Below are positions 33,940 through 43,344 of a stretch of 52,324 nt of DNA, piece by piece. Source of the DNA: HGM04593 sp045588485 (GTDB lineage: Bacteria; Bacteroidota; Bacteroidia; Bacteroidales; Bacteroidaceae); assembly GCA_045588485.1 (NCBI GenBank), contig JAZNEI010000067.1, positions 1-52,324 on the forward strand, in the 5' to 3' direction. Under the pieces are notes generated by a model, which was not told the origin of the DNA, did no database searches, and worked only from the letters and a program-made list of their open reading frames with translations. Each line of letters opens with the position of its first letter. Position 1 is the stretch's first letter. A program made the translations under genes and the position numbers.

Positions 33940-36900
33940 ATGAAAAAGATATATTTATTCATATTGACGCTTTTGTGCGCTGTTCAACTTAGCGCACAAG
34001 AGTTTCCAACCATCAGCACCGAAAGTAATGAGGTATGGTATCTTATACAATTCATGAACGGTGGCGAGACATTCGCAGCCGATACCGACAAAGCGCAAAT
34101 AGCCACAGCAACAGCAACGGCAAGCGATGCGCAGCAGTGGAAGATAACAGGTAATGCCACCGATGGTTACAGTTTCACCAACAAGAAAGGATATACACTG
34201 TACGTACCGTCGGCAGCTAAAAATCAGATGGTATCGGCGGCAGCAGCCCCAAGCGGAGTGAGCAAGTTCCAAATAAATAAAACCGGGAACAGCAGCTACG
34301 CCGGCGGATACGAGATACAGCCAATAGGCAATACAAGCGTGTCGATGAATCTGTGGGGCGGTCCCGGAGCAAACAGAGGCATAGGACTTTGGGACAAGAA
34401 CGACCCCAACAACCCTGTATCATTCACATCGGTAAAAGTTGCACTCCAAGAGGCAAAGATAAGCATAATACCCTACCCCAAAGAGCTAACGTTTACAAAC
34501 GAAGAGGCGAGAATGCCCGTTTCATCGCTAACAGCTATTGCCTGCCCCGATGAACCAACAAGAAAATTGGCAAACGAGTTTGCAACAATGTTAGAGAAAG
34601 CATCGGGTATTAAACTTACGCTAAAAGAGAGCAACAGCGAATGTAACGAGGGAGAAATATGGTTATCAAAAGACGAATCCCTTACCGACGAAGCCTACAC
34701 ACTCGAAGTTACCCCCAAAGGCATCAAAATTAAAGCCTCGGGCGAAGCAGGCTTCCTATATGCTTTTCAGACATTGAAGCAACTGCTTCCACGCAGCATA
34801 TTCGGACATAACGAGAATGAGCCTGATTGGAGTCTGCCATACGTAAATATTGCAGATGCGCCACAATACGAGCATCGCGGATTCATGATGGACGTTGCCC
34901 GCCACTTCTTCGACAAAGATGAGGTAAAGAAAGTTCTCGACATTATGGCACTCTACAAGATGAACCGCCTGCATTGGCATCTTACCGACGACCAAGGATG
35001 GCGTATCGAGATTCCCGAATATCCTCTGCTTACCGAAATTGGTGCAGTGCGTTCGGGTTCATTCACAAACCCCGGCGAAGGGACAAAATTCTTTGATGAC
35101 ACCGAGTATGGCCGCGGAATGTGGTTCTCACAAGACGATTTGCGCGAGATTGTTGCATACGCAGCCGAACGCAACATCGAAATACTTCCCGAGATAGACC
35201 TTCCCGGACACATGGTAGCAGCAGTAACCGCCTACCCCGAATTCAGTTGCGACCCCACAAAAAGCTACTCGGTGCGCCTCGACAGTGGAATATCGGAGGA
35301 TGTACTGAATATTGGCAAGGACGAGGTTATCGACTTCCTCAAATGCGTGCTTGACAATGTTGCAGCAATATTCCCCTACCCCTACATTCACATTGGTGGC
35401 GACGAATGCCCCACTACACAGTGGCAGACAAATGAAGATTGTCTGCGCCGTGTGCGCGAAGAGGGATTAAGCGGAGTCAATCAGCTACAGTCGTGGTTGG
35501 TCGAGGAGCTTGGAACTTATCTTAAAGAGAAGCACGGCAAGGATATTGTCGTCTGGGACGAGCTTCTGTCACATTGGAGCAGCAACAACAAAGTCAAGCC
35601 CGTCATAATGGCATGGAACAGCATAGGCAAAAGTGCCGATGCTGCCAACAAAGGCTTCAAGAGCATTCTTACACCATATTCGCACGTCTATCTCGACTTT
35701 ATGCAGGTAGCAGCCAACAAGACAATAATCGACGAACCTTACTATGGCGGTTGGAGCGACACACACATTAACACCATCGAAGAGGTATATGCTTTAAATC
35801 CCGTATCTTCACTTGGTGGACGCGAAGAATACTGTATGGGCGTACAGGGCAACCTATGGGCCGAGACACTAAACGATGCTGTGGAGCTTGAGTATCAGCT
35901 TCTGCCCCGTATGTTGGCACTTGCCGAGACCGGATGGTTGCCTGCCGCAAAGAAAAACTGGAGTTCTTTCTACAAACGTCTGCAGACACACGACGAGATT
36001 CTGGATGCTCTTGGCTATACATACGCCAAGCACTATATCGAGCAGGCCGAACTGAGCGACGAGGAGCAAACGATGCTCGAAGCCTTGAACATTCTTAAAG
36101 CAAGCGTCAGAGGTGCTGTAGGTTACCCCGCAGCCGAGCTTCACGATGCCCTTGCTACAGCCATCGAAAGTGGCGATGCAGCGACAATATCAGCAGCAGT
36201 CGGTGCATACAAGAAAGGCGAGATTACACAGCCACAGCCTGGAAAAACCTATCAGATAGTATCGGCATCCACCTACTACAAGAAGCAGTTTGCCGGCTCC
36301 ACTATGTATGTCAGCAATAATGGAGTGCGTTTCCACTACACACCACAGGTTGAACCCGAGGAACTGTGGCAGTTCGAGCCACAGGAGAGTGGCTATCTGT
36401 TAAAGAACCTGTGTAACGGTCTGCTGCTTAATATGCCCACATACAACGCAGCTGTAAAGATGAGTGAGACAGGCACAGCAATACGTGTCGACAAAGCCAC
36501 CATAGCCACACGCAACTACACCTTTATCCCCGGAGTAGTTACAATATCGGCTGTGACTGGATACAAACCACAGGCAACAGGCAGCATCAAGCGTCTGCAT
36601 GCCGAGTTATCGGGAAATGTGAACGCATATAATAATCCGGCACTCTGCTATCCCGGTACTTGGTACATTGTAGAGGTTAGCGACTTTACCGCACAATTAC
36701 AAGGACTATGCAGCAAATGTGAACGTATCATAGAGAAAGCTGCACCCGGAAAGATAGGCGAGCCCACTGCTGAAGCTATCAATTTTCTGTACAACATGCT
36801 GGTTACACCGGCAAAGAGTGTATTGGAACAGGGTAACGTATCGGAAGAGACATATAACATTTACGTTGCGCTTTACAACCAATTCCTAATGATGCCTCGC

Positions 36901-37458
36901 ACCAATATAATTGATGCTCTGCGTGAGGATGTCTACTACTACATTCGCAACGCCTATTTCACAAATTACTATGCCGTTTGCAGCAGCAGTGGTCGTGTAG
37001 AACCCAAGACAAAGGGTAACGGCAACAATTACCTGTGGTCGCTGAGAAAAAACAACGATGGTACCGTAAGCATTTACAGCAAACTCAATGGCAAGAGTGC
37101 ATATATTGCAAACGATGCAGCCGACCAAACAGTGCGTGTAGGCAAAGAGTACTCGTGGAAACTCGAACAAATGACAGTGGATACAGGAGATACCGGAATC
37201 TGCATCATCGGTAATAAAGGGGCCACAAGCTGGTACATCAACCCCGATGCATGGAACTACGTTCTTACAAAGCCCTTCTGGGGAGCAAGTATCTGGAGTT
37301 TCGAAAAGTCGGAAATCGAGGTTGAAACAAGCATCGAGATTATCAAAGAGAGCAACAACTGCGACAATAGGATATATGACCTTCAGGGACGCAGTGTCAA
37401 GAATCCCACACAAGGCATATATATAATAAATGGCAAAAAGGTTATGATAAGAAGATAA
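33940..37458 (+). CDS. Secreted GH20 beta-N-acetylhexosaminidase with lectin-like and T9SS-like domains
   Basis: The 1172-residue protein has a signal peptide (FILTLLCAVQLSAQ). Residues about 25-165 and 765-860 resemble each other, including the QFEPQESGYLLKN type repeat, and look like carbohydrate-binding modules. A GH20b domain spans about 170-300 and the GH20 barrel about 303-690. HRGFMMDVARHF, the LHWHLTDDQGWRIEI strand and the catalytic pair Asp488-Glu489 (HIGGDEC) are clear. The end (IYDLQGRSV, IINGKKV) matches the GH95 tail and T9SS sorting tails. It should remove terminal GlcNAc or GalNAc at the surface. It lies 12 bases after the tricorn gene. Confidence 0.94.
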   Translation: MKKIYLFILTLLCAVQLSAQEFPTISTESNEVWYLIQFMNGGETFAADTDKAQIATATATASDAQQWKITGNATDGYSFTNKKGYTLYVPSAAKNQMVSAAAAPSGVSKFQINKTGNSSYAGGYEIQPIGNTSVSMNLWGGPGANRGIGLWDKNDPNNPVSFTSVKVALQEAKISIIPYPKELTFTNEEARMPVSSLTAIACPDEPTRKLANEFATMLEKASGIKLTLKESNSECNEGEIWLSKDESLTDEAYTLEVTPKGIKIKASGEAGFLYAFQTLKQLLPRSIFGHNENEPDWSLPYVNIADAPQYEHRGFMMDVARHFFDKDEVKKVLDIMALYKMNRLHWHLTDDQGWRIEIPEYPLLTEIGAVRSGSFTNPGEGTKFFDDTEYGRGMWFSQDDLREIVAYAAERNIEILPEIDLPGHMVAAVTAYPEFSCDPTKSYSVRLDSGISEDVLNIGKDEVIDFLKCVLDNVAAIFPYPYIHIGGDECPTTQWQTNEDCLRRVREEGLSGVNQLQSWLVEELGTYLKEKHGKDIVVWDELLSHWSSNNKVKPVIMAWNSIGKSADAANKGFKSILTPYSHVYLDFMQVAANKTIIDEPYYGGWSDTHINTIEEVYALNPVSSLGGREEYCMGVQGNLWAETLNDAVELEYQLLPRMLALAETGWLPAAKKNWSSFYKRLQTHDEILDALGYTYAKHYIEQAELSDEEQTMLEALNILKASVRGAVGYPAAELHDALATAIESGDAATISAAVGAYKKGEITQPQPGKTYQIVSASTYYKKQFAGSTMYVSNNGVRFHYTPQVEPEELWQFEPQESGYLLKNLCNGLLLNMPTYNAAVKMSETGTAIRVDKATIATRNYTFIPGVVTISAVTGYKPQATGSIKRLHAELSGNVNAYNNPALCYPGTWYIVEVSDFTAQLQGLCSKCERIIEKAAPGKIGEPTAEAINFLYNMLVTPAKSVLEQGNVSEETYNIYVALYNQFLMMPRTNIIDALREDVYYYIRNAYFTNYYAVCSSSGRVEPKTKGNGNNYLWSLRKNNDGTVSIYSKLNGKSAYIANDAADQTVRVGKEYSWKLEQMTVDTGDTGICIIGNKGATSWYINPDAWNYVLTKPFWGASIWSFEKSEIEVETSIEIIKESNNCDNRIYDLQGRSVKNPTQGIYIINGKKVMIRR

Positions 37459-37474
37459 TCAGCCCCTAAACAGC

Positions 37475-37516
37475 AAAAATCGGGAAGCAACGTCTAAAGA
37501 TGCTTCCCGATTTTTT
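37475..37516 (+). terminator. Rho-independent terminator after GH20
   Basis: 15-bp stem (37475-37489 with 37501-37515) with the core TCGGGAAGCA/TGCTTCCCGA and a run of T at 37511-37516. The next promoter's TTTG (37514-37517) reuses these last bases. Confidence 0.92.
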
Positions 37517-37545
37517 GGTATATAAAAATTTATTAAATAATTTTG
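37514..37545 (+). promoter_or_regulatory. Promoter of the GT2 gene, likely leaderless
   Basis: TTTG (37514-37517) and TAATTTTG (37538-37545) are 20 bases apart, both exact. The ATG at 37552 is only seven bases after the -7 element, which is where transcription is expected to begin. Confidence 0.8.
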
Positions 37546-37551
37546 TCCACG

Positions 37552-38430
37552 ATGTTATCCATACTTATTCCGACAAAAGATTACAATTGCCGCACGTTGG
37601 TCGAGAGTTTACACCGACAGGCAGATGCAACAGGCATCGAATACGAAATAATCGTAGGCGAGGATGGCTCATCACCCAACGGTCAGTCTCTTAATGCTCC
37701 GCTTGCACAGCTGCCCCACTGCCGCATAGTTATAGAGCAGAATAATGTAGGACGTGCACGCATACGAAACATTCTGGCACAGGCGGCACGTGGTTTAAAC
37801 ATTCTTTTTATAGATAGCGATGCCGTTGCCGAACACAACGACATTATACAACTATACACACAAGCTCTTAAAGAGAACGTTGTAGTATGTGGCGGTCTCT
37901 ATCACTCGGAGACACCTTTAACGAACAGTTGTACACTGCGTCACCGTTACGAACGTGCAGCCGACAAGCGACGCAGTGCCAAAGAGCGTAACAAAGCGCC
38001 CTACGACCGATTCACTACATTCTGCTTTGCCATTCGCCGCGAATTGTTCCTCGACATAAAGTTCGACGAGAGCATAAGAAACTATGGATACGAGGATACA
38101 CTTTTCGGATACGAACTTCGTAAGAAAGGGGTACAGATAAAGCATATCGATGCCCCTCTCCTGCACATTGGATTAGAGAGCAACAGAGTATATCTTGCAA
38201 AAATTGAAGAATCGCTGCACACCCTCTTACAGTTGCAAGATAAAATAGCCCCAACAACCCTCCTGCGTTGTTACACACGCCTGAAGAGCATGCATCTCAC
38301 AGGAGCTGTTCTTTTAGCGTGGAGAGTTCTGCGACCACTTTTGCGTGCCAATCTTCTGAGCAAATATCCCTCACTGACTCTTCTGAATTTCTACAAGATT
38401 GGTTACTACTGTTCTATAAGCCGAAAGTAA
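37552..38430 (+). CDS. Family 2 glycosyltransferase
   Basis: From MLSILIPTKDYNC, the protein has 292 residues. A TTG at 37543 could extend it by three residues but lies inside the -7 element. The GT-A core shows EIIVGEDGSSP (metal- and nucleotide-binding), IDSDAV (DxD-like), and YEDTLFGYELRKKG (the acidic ED near the acceptor site). Sugar and acceptor are unknown. The C-terminus has a weakly hydrophobic stretch (LLAWRVLRPLLRANLL) that may touch the membrane. Not in an operon with the preceding GH20 gene, as terminator and promoter lie between. Confidence 0.88.
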   Translation: MLSILIPTKDYNCRTLVESLHRQADATGIEYEIIVGEDGSSPNGQSLNAPLAQLPHCRIVIEQNNVGRARIRNILAQAARGLNILFIDSDAVAEHNDIIQLYTQALKENVVVCGGLYHSETPLTNSCTLRHRYERAADKRRSAKERNKAPYDRFTTFCFAIRRELFLDIKFDESIRNYGYEDTLFGYELRKKGVQIKHIDAPLLHIGLESNRVYLAKIEESLHTLLQLQDKIAPTTLLRCYTRLKSMHLTGAVLLAWRVLRPLLRANLLSKYPSLTLLNFYKIGYYCSISRK

Positions 38431-38490
38431 AAGAGATTTTACTTCTTATTGGAATCTTTCTCAACCTATAAAAAACAATTTAAGAGATTT

Positions 38491-38523
38491 ATTGTTTTTT
38501 TCGTCAAAAATTCACTATTTTTG
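38491..38523 (+). promoter_or_regulatory. Promoter of glnS
   Basis: TATTTTTG (38516-38523) is an exact -7 element; ATTG (38491-38494) is 21 bases upstream and one base from TTTG. The ATG at 38580 follows 56 bases later. Confidence 0.65.
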
Positions 38524-38579
38524 TCGATTCTTGGCCATACGTCATAAATTACAGATTAAAAAATAAGAAACATCATATA

Positions 38580-40322
38580 ATGAGCGAAATTAACGAAACC
38601 GAAAAGAGCGAGAAAAAAAGCCTCAGTTTCATTGAGCAGATAATAGTAAATGACCTCGAGGATGGTAAGAACGGCGGACGAATTCAGACACGTTTCCCAC
38701 CCGAGCCAAACGGTTATCTTCATATTGGGCACGCAAAGGCTATACATATAGACTTTGGAATGGCACAGAAATACAACGGAATATGCAACCTGCGCTTCGA
38801 CGACACTAATCCCAGCAAAGAGGAGACAGAATATGTCGAGTCTATTATGGAGGATATAAAATGGTTGGGATTCGATTGGGCAAATGTATATTATGCATCG
38901 GATTATTTCCAGCAGTTGTGGGACTTTGCCGTACGCCTTATCAAAGAGGGCAAGGCATATATCGACGAGCAGACATCTGAGCAGATAGCACAGCAGAAAG
39001 GTACTCCTACACAGGCAGGAACCGAAAGCCCTTACCGTAACCGTCCCATCGAAGAGAGTCTCGAGCTTTTCTACAAAATGAACAGCGGCGAGATTCCCGA
39101 AGGAGCAATGGTACTTCGTGCCAAGATTGATATGGCACACTCGAATATGCATTTCCGCGACCCAATCATCTACCGTGTGGTAATGCATCCGCACCATCGC
39201 ACAGGTAGTACCTGGAAGGCTTATCCTATGTACGACTTTGCACACGGTCAGAGCGACTTTTTCGAGGGCGTAACACACTCTCTGTGTACTCTCGAGTTTG
39301 TCCCCCACCGCCCATTGTACGACCTCTTTGTCGATTGGGTAAAAGATGGCAAAGAGCTTGACGACAATCGTCCCCGTCAGTACGAGTTCAACAAACTGAA
39401 TCTCAGCTATACTCTTATGAGCAAGCGCAACCTGCTTACTCTTGTAAAAGAGAAGCTGGTTAACGGTTGGGACGACCCCCGTATGCCGACACTATGCGGT
39501 ATACGTCGTCGTGGCTACTCGCCCGAGTCTATTGCAAAATTCATCGACAAGATAGGCTATACAAAATACGATGCACTGAACGACATCTCACTTCTTGAGT
39601 CGGCAGTACGCGAAGACCTCAACAGCCGTGCCACACGTGTATCAGCAGTAATAAACCCTGTGAAATTGGTTATCACAAACTATCCCGAAGATAAGGTAGA
39701 GACATTGCAGGCCATAAACAACCCCGAAGACCCAGAAAGTGGCACACACAGTATCGAGTTCAGCCGCGAATTATGGATAGAGCGCGACGACTTCATGGAG
39801 GATGCACCCAAGAACTTCTACCGTCTGACACCCGGTCGCGAAGTACGTCTCAAGAATGCATATATTGTACTATGCACAGGTTGCAACAAGGATGCCGATG
39901 GCAATATTACCGAAATTCAGTGCGAATATATCCCCGAGACCAAGACCGGTGAAAAAGAGGCCAACCGCAAGGTAAAGAGCACAATACATTGGGTAAGTTG
40001 CGCACACTGCGTGCAGGCCGAGGTTCGTCTATACGACCGTCTGTGGAAAGTTGAGAATCCGCGCGACGAGCTTGCCGCTGTACGCGAGGCAAAGCAGTGC
40101 GATGCATTAACAGGAATGAAGGAGATAATAAACCCCGACTCACTTCAGGTACTAACCAACTGCTACGTCGAGCAGTTTGCAGCCGACCTGAAGCCACTCG
40201 ATTATTTGCAATTCCAACGCATCGGATATTTCAATGTAGACCCCGACAGCCGTCCCGGACACCCTGTATTCAACCGCACAGTATCGCTTAAAGATACCTG
40301 GAGCAAGGTAAAAGGTAAATAA
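38580..40322 (+). CDS. glnS: Glutaminyl-tRNA synthetase
   Basis: The 580-residue class I synthetase has the HIGH motif in PPEPNGYLHIGHAKAIHIDFG and the KMSKS equivalent in LSYTLMSKRNLL. GlnRS-specific blocks RFDDTNPSKEE and TGSTWKAYPMYDFAHGQSD also match. The C-terminal beta barrels (about 340-560) are full. It charges tRNA-Gln directly; its presence means the cell need not rely on GatCAB for Gln-tRNA. Length fits the bacterial family (about 550-580). The gene has its own promoter. Confidence 0.97.
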   Translation: MSEINETEKSEKKSLSFIEQIIVNDLEDGKNGGRIQTRFPPEPNGYLHIGHAKAIHIDFGMAQKYNGICNLRFDDTNPSKEETEYVESIMEDIKWLGFDWANVYYASDYFQQLWDFAVRLIKEGKAYIDEQTSEQIAQQKGTPTQAGTESPYRNRPIEESLELFYKMNSGEIPEGAMVLRAKIDMAHSNMHFRDPIIYRVVMHPHHRTGSTWKAYPMYDFAHGQSDFFEGVTHSLCTLEFVPHRPLYDLFVDWVKDGKELDDNRPRQYEFNKLNLSYTLMSKRNLLTLVKEKLVNGWDDPRMPTLCGIRRRGYSPESIAKFIDKIGYTKYDALNDISLLESAVREDLNSRATRVSAVINPVKLVITNYPEDKVETLQAINNPEDPESGTHSIEFSRELWIERDDFMEDAPKNFYRLTPGREVRLKNAYIVLCTGCNKDADGNITEIQCEYIPETKTGEKEANRKVKSTIHWVSCAHCVQAEVRLYDRLWKVENPRDELAAVREAKQCDALTGMKEIINPDSLQVLTNCYVEQFAADLKPLDYLQFQRIGYFNVDPDSRPGHPVFNRTVSLKDTWSKVKGK

Positions 40323-40326
40323 TTTT

Positions 40327-40479
40327 GGCAATTATATACAAAATTACACAATATATAAAGAATCATCCCGAATTAAAAGATTGTCATCTCGAACGTATGT
40401 GAGAGATCTAATTAATTCTTTATATAGATTTCTTCTCCCATATATGGTCGTCGAAATGACAACATTGTGTAAATTGCCA
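40327..40479. repeat. MITE-like imperfect palindrome after glnS
   Basis: The outer ends are inverted: GGCAATT (40327-40333) with AATTGCC (40472-40478), AATTACACAAT (40342-40352) with ATTGTGTAAATT (40464-40475). Further in are TTGTCATCTCGA (40381-40392) and TCGAAATGACAA (40451-40462). The whole unit of about 150 bases would fold as one long hairpin. The TGTCAT-CGA core resembles dispersed Bacteroidota repeats I recall, but no transposase is present and a genome search is needed. Confidence 0.75.
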
Positions 40480-40498
40480 TATAATTAACTAATTTTCT

Positions 40499-40531
40499 AG
40501 AGGGTGTGTCAAAAAAAAAGACATACCCTCT
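40499..40531. terminator. Hairpin between glnS and the TPR gene
   Basis: 12-bp stem AGAGGGTGTGTC (40499-40510) with GACATACCCTCT (40520-40531), one G-U type pair, and an A9 loop. It ends with TTTATT and stops 18 bases before the next ATG. Confidence 0.7.
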
Positions 40532-40549
40532 TTATTAACATAACCCTCC

Positions 40550-41983
40550 ATGAACAACGATAAAGAATACTTCGACACACAGGAGTTCCGCGACCTGTTA
40601 AGGAGATACGAGCAGATGAGACGAGAAAACAACAGCTTGTATTTCGAAACCGACCAATTGGCCGACATTCTATCGTACTACCTCTTTCACGAAAAAGCAC
40701 AAGAGGTCGAGGAGGTGTACACATTTGCCAAACGCCTTCACCCCGACAGTCCCGAGATAACCAAGATGGAAGTACGTATGTTACTCTCATACGGACGACC
40801 CGAAGCAGCACTGCCGCTACTCGACAAACTTAAATATGCCGAAGATGAAGAGACATTGCTATTGAAAGCCGAAGCACATTTTGCAATAAAAGATTACAAG
40901 ACAGCACGCAGCATCGCACACAAGTTACTGCGCAGTAGCACAATCACCGATGAAGTCTCGTATGAAGCATTGGAGATTCTGCTCGATTGCGGCTTTGCAC
41001 AGGAGGTATTATCGGCAGCCGACGAAGGTTTGTATCGCCACCCCGACAGCCGTAATCTATTAGAGGTAAAAGCCGAAAGCCTCATAGAGTTGCAACGTAC
41101 CGACGAAGCTATAGAGATATACAACCGACTACTGGACGACACCCCCTACTCTACATTCTATTGGGAACAGTTGGGACATATCTATTTTATGATAAGACGG
41201 TTCGGCAAGGCATTGGAGTGTTTCGAGTATGAGACAACCATTGACGAGAGCATCGAATATGCAAAAATGATGCAGGCCTACTGCTACCACCATCTGCAAG
41301 ACTACAAACGTTCAAAAGAACTATTCTCATCATTAGGAGAGAAATATCCTAAAAGCATTATCCCCGATTTCTACAGCGCCCTTGCCACAGCATACAGCGG
41401 AGAGACCAAAGCTGCAATAGAGGAATTTCTGAGAGTAGCTTCAAAAGCAGCAGAAAAAAATGGAGAAGAAAGCATAGAGGTTATGCTTGCACTTATCAAT
41501 GTGGCCCTACTGTTCAACAGCACAAACAATTACGACCAGGCAATACTGTATACCAAGAAGGCATTACTATGTAAGCCATCGTGTGACAGCCTAAAACAGA
41601 TAATGGCCAACAGAACACAGTTCTACGAGCTTCGCGACAAGGAGAACATGACATTTCCCGACATTAACGCAACCGAGACAAAAGAGTGGCACGACTATGA
41701 GATAATATTCGAACTCGCACGACAGTTGCACAAGCAGGAAGCATATCCCATTGCCCTTTACGCACTACACGCCGCACGTTCAACCACCCCTGATACAGCC
41801 GACATTGATGCCTATATTGCACATATACGATACACTCTAAACATCGAGAAAGATGATACAAGAGAGATTATAGCCTCGGCACTTCAAGGGAAAAGTGAAC
41901 AACTTTTCAGACTATTCAACCTACCATATTCTGCCGATATTACTACCGACGAATTCATCATCCTAATAAGTAAACAAGATTAG
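40550..41983 (+). CDS. Tetratricopeptide repeat protein
   Basis: The 477-residue protein has no signal peptide and is made of helical TPR-like units, for example FYWEQLGHIYFMIRRFGKAL and EYAKMMQAYCYHHLQDYKRS. Such repeats mediate protein-protein contact. The partner is unknown. The N-terminal 80 residues are acidic and helical. It resembles the conserved TPR proteins found next to housekeeping genes in Bacteroidales. It ends before a strong terminator. Confidence 0.85.
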   Translation: MNNDKEYFDTQEFRDLLRRYEQMRRENNSLYFETDQLADILSYYLFHEKAQEVEEVYTFAKRLHPDSPEITKMEVRMLLSYGRPEAALPLLDKLKYAEDEETLLLKAEAHFAIKDYKTARSIAHKLLRSSTITDEVSYEALEILLDCGFAQEVLSAADEGLYRHPDSRNLLEVKAESLIELQRTDEAIEIYNRLLDDTPYSTFYWEQLGHIYFMIRRFGKALECFEYETTIDESIEYAKMMQAYCYHHLQDYKRSKELFSSLGEKYPKSIIPDFYSALATAYSGETKAAIEEFLRVASKAAEKNGEESIEVMLALINVALLFNSTNNYDQAILYTKKALLCKPSCDSLKQIMANRTQFYELRDKENMTFPDINATETKEWHDYEIIFELARQLHKQEAYPIALYALHAARSTTPDTADIDAYIAHIRYTLNIEKDDTREIIASALQGKSEQLFRLFNLPYSADITTDEFIILISKQD

Positions 41984-42000
41984 AAGCAGTTTTACAATAT

Positions 42001-42039
42001 ATATGCCCCGGCTGTTCATTGCAGACAGCCGGGGCATAT
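42001..42039. terminator. Bidirectional terminator between TPR gene and manC
   Basis: Perfect 15-bp stem (42001-42015 with 42025-42039), core GCCCCGGCTGT/ACAGCCGGGGC, nine-base loop. It stands between convergent genes, with a T-rich stretch after it. Confidence 0.92.
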
Positions 42040-42062
42040 GTATTGTATTTTTAAAGCAACTA

Positions 42063-43127
42063 TCAATGTTTGTCCGAGAAATCTTTAATTCTTCCCTCCT
42101 CGTCCATACGACAGATGAGTAGTTCGCCATCCTGTTCTGCCACAATACAATCGTTCATTCCTATTATAACCACACGTTTCTCCTGCATAGTGTGTACAAT
42201 GCAATTATGCGACTCGCATAGTTCTACATTCTTAGAAATCACGACATTACTGTTAAGGTCGTGCGGCAAACGCTCATAAAGTGAACCCCAAGTACCAAGG
42301 TCACTCCAACCAAAACTCGCAGGGAACACAAAAATCTCCTCGGCACGTTCAAGAATCGCATAATCGACCGAAATGTTTCTGCAATCGGGAAATTTCTCAT
42401 TTATAGTCTCCTGCTCCTTATCGGTAAAAAACACAGGCATCATCGACTCGAAAACAGATGCAATAGGCGACTGATAGACACGAAATGCGTTCACGATAGT
42501 CTGCACACTCCAGATAAAGATTCCCGAGTTCCAATAGAAATTATTCTTCGATATATATTGTTTAGCTGTATCAAGGTCGGGTTTCTCCTTAAAGGAGTCG
42601 ACACGAAACACCTCTTTATTCGAGAGAGTTGATGTTCCAAGAACCGCTTCGATATATCCATAACCTGTCTCGGGGCGTGTAGGCTTCATACCTAAGGTCA
42701 TTATTGCATCCGACTCTGAAGCGAACTTCAATGACGACTTAATCACCCTCTGGAACTCGGCAACATCCGAGACAAAATGGTCGCTTGGCGTAACAACCAT
42801 ATTTGCTTTCGGGTCTTTCTTCTTTATTTTCCATGCTGCGTATGCTATACAAGGTGCTGTATTGCGACGGCATGGTTCGAGCAAGATATTATCTTCGGGA
42901 ATCATTGGCAACTGCTCTTTTACGATGTCGGCATAATTTACCGAAGTAACCACCCATACATTCTCAATTGGACAGATATCACCAAAACGCTCAACCGTCA
43001 ACTGAAGCAAGGTCTTTCCGCAACCCAAAACATCAATAAACTGTTTGGGGCGTTCGGCTGTGCTGATTGGCCAAAAGCGGCTTCCTATACCACCGGCCAT
43101 TATAACAATATGATTAGAGTTACTCAT
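42063..43127 (-). CDS. manC: Mannose-1-phosphate guanylyltransferase
   Basis: From MSNSNHIVIMAGGIGSRFWP the protein has 354 residues; a longer frame adds 34 Cys-rich residues that overlap the promoter and are rejected. The pyrophosphorylase motif is GGIGSRFWPISTAERPKQF, followed by TPSDHFV (sugar and metal site) and the FKEKPDLDTA motif. It lacks the C-terminal isomerase domain of the larger ManC/AlgA enzymes. It makes GDP-mannose from mannose 1-phosphate and GTP, a precursor for GDP-fucose and surface glycans. The FxEKP motif ends about residue 190. Confidence 0.94.
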   Translation of the reverse strand: MSNSNHIVIMAGGIGSRFWPISTAERPKQFIDVLGCGKTLLQLTVERFGDICPIENVWVVTSVNYADIVKEQLPMIPEDNILLEPCRRNTAPCIAYAAWKIKKKDPKANMVVTPSDHFVSDVAEFQRVIKSSLKFASESDAIMTLGMKPTRPETGYGYIEAVLGTSTLSNKEVFRVDSFKEKPDLDTAKQYISKNNFYWNSGIFIWSVQTIVNAFRVYQSPIASVFESMMPVFFTDKEQETINEKFPDCRNISVDYAILERAEEIFVFPASFGWSDLGTWGSLYERLPHDLNSNVVISKNVELCESHNCIVHTMQEKRVVIIGMNDCIVAEQDGELLICRMDEEGRIKDFSDKH

Positions 43128-43186
43128 AACTATATTATTTTTTTGTTTGGTGCAACTCGCGCAACAGCACAAGTATGCATAGAATA

Positions 43187-43194
43187 CAAATGTA
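43187..43194 (-). promoter_or_regulatory. Candidate -7 element for manC
   Basis: TACATTTG on the minus strand is an exact TAnnTTTG match about 60 bases before the ATG. A TTTG at -33 is not clear. Confidence 0.45.
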
Positions 43195-43331
43195 CAGCAA
43201 AAATGCCGAATAAAAAAAACTTTTTCCATCTATTTTCTTGTAACTCAAAGAAAAATGAGCAACATAGGAATCATTTCATATAAATAGTAATATTTTTCGA
43301 GTAATAATAAATTTAAATAAAAAAATTTATC

Positions 43332-43339
43332 TACTTTTG
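43332..43339 (+). promoter_or_regulatory. -7 element immediately before upxY
   Basis: TACTTTTG is an exact TAnnTTTG match. Its last base is five bases before the ATG at 43345, so the transcript should begin at or slightly inside the start codon. No TTTG at -33. Confidence 0.6.
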
Positions 43340-43344
43340 CATTC

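Noticed and set aside
38556..39308. 250-codon frame opposite glnS
   Set aside because: It is the antisense shadow of the conserved GlnRS catalytic domain and shows no motif.
43128..43229. Longer manC with a Cys-rich N-terminus
   Set aside because: The extra codons overlap the TACATTTG promoter element and the nucleotidyltransferase fold starts just after Met at 43127.
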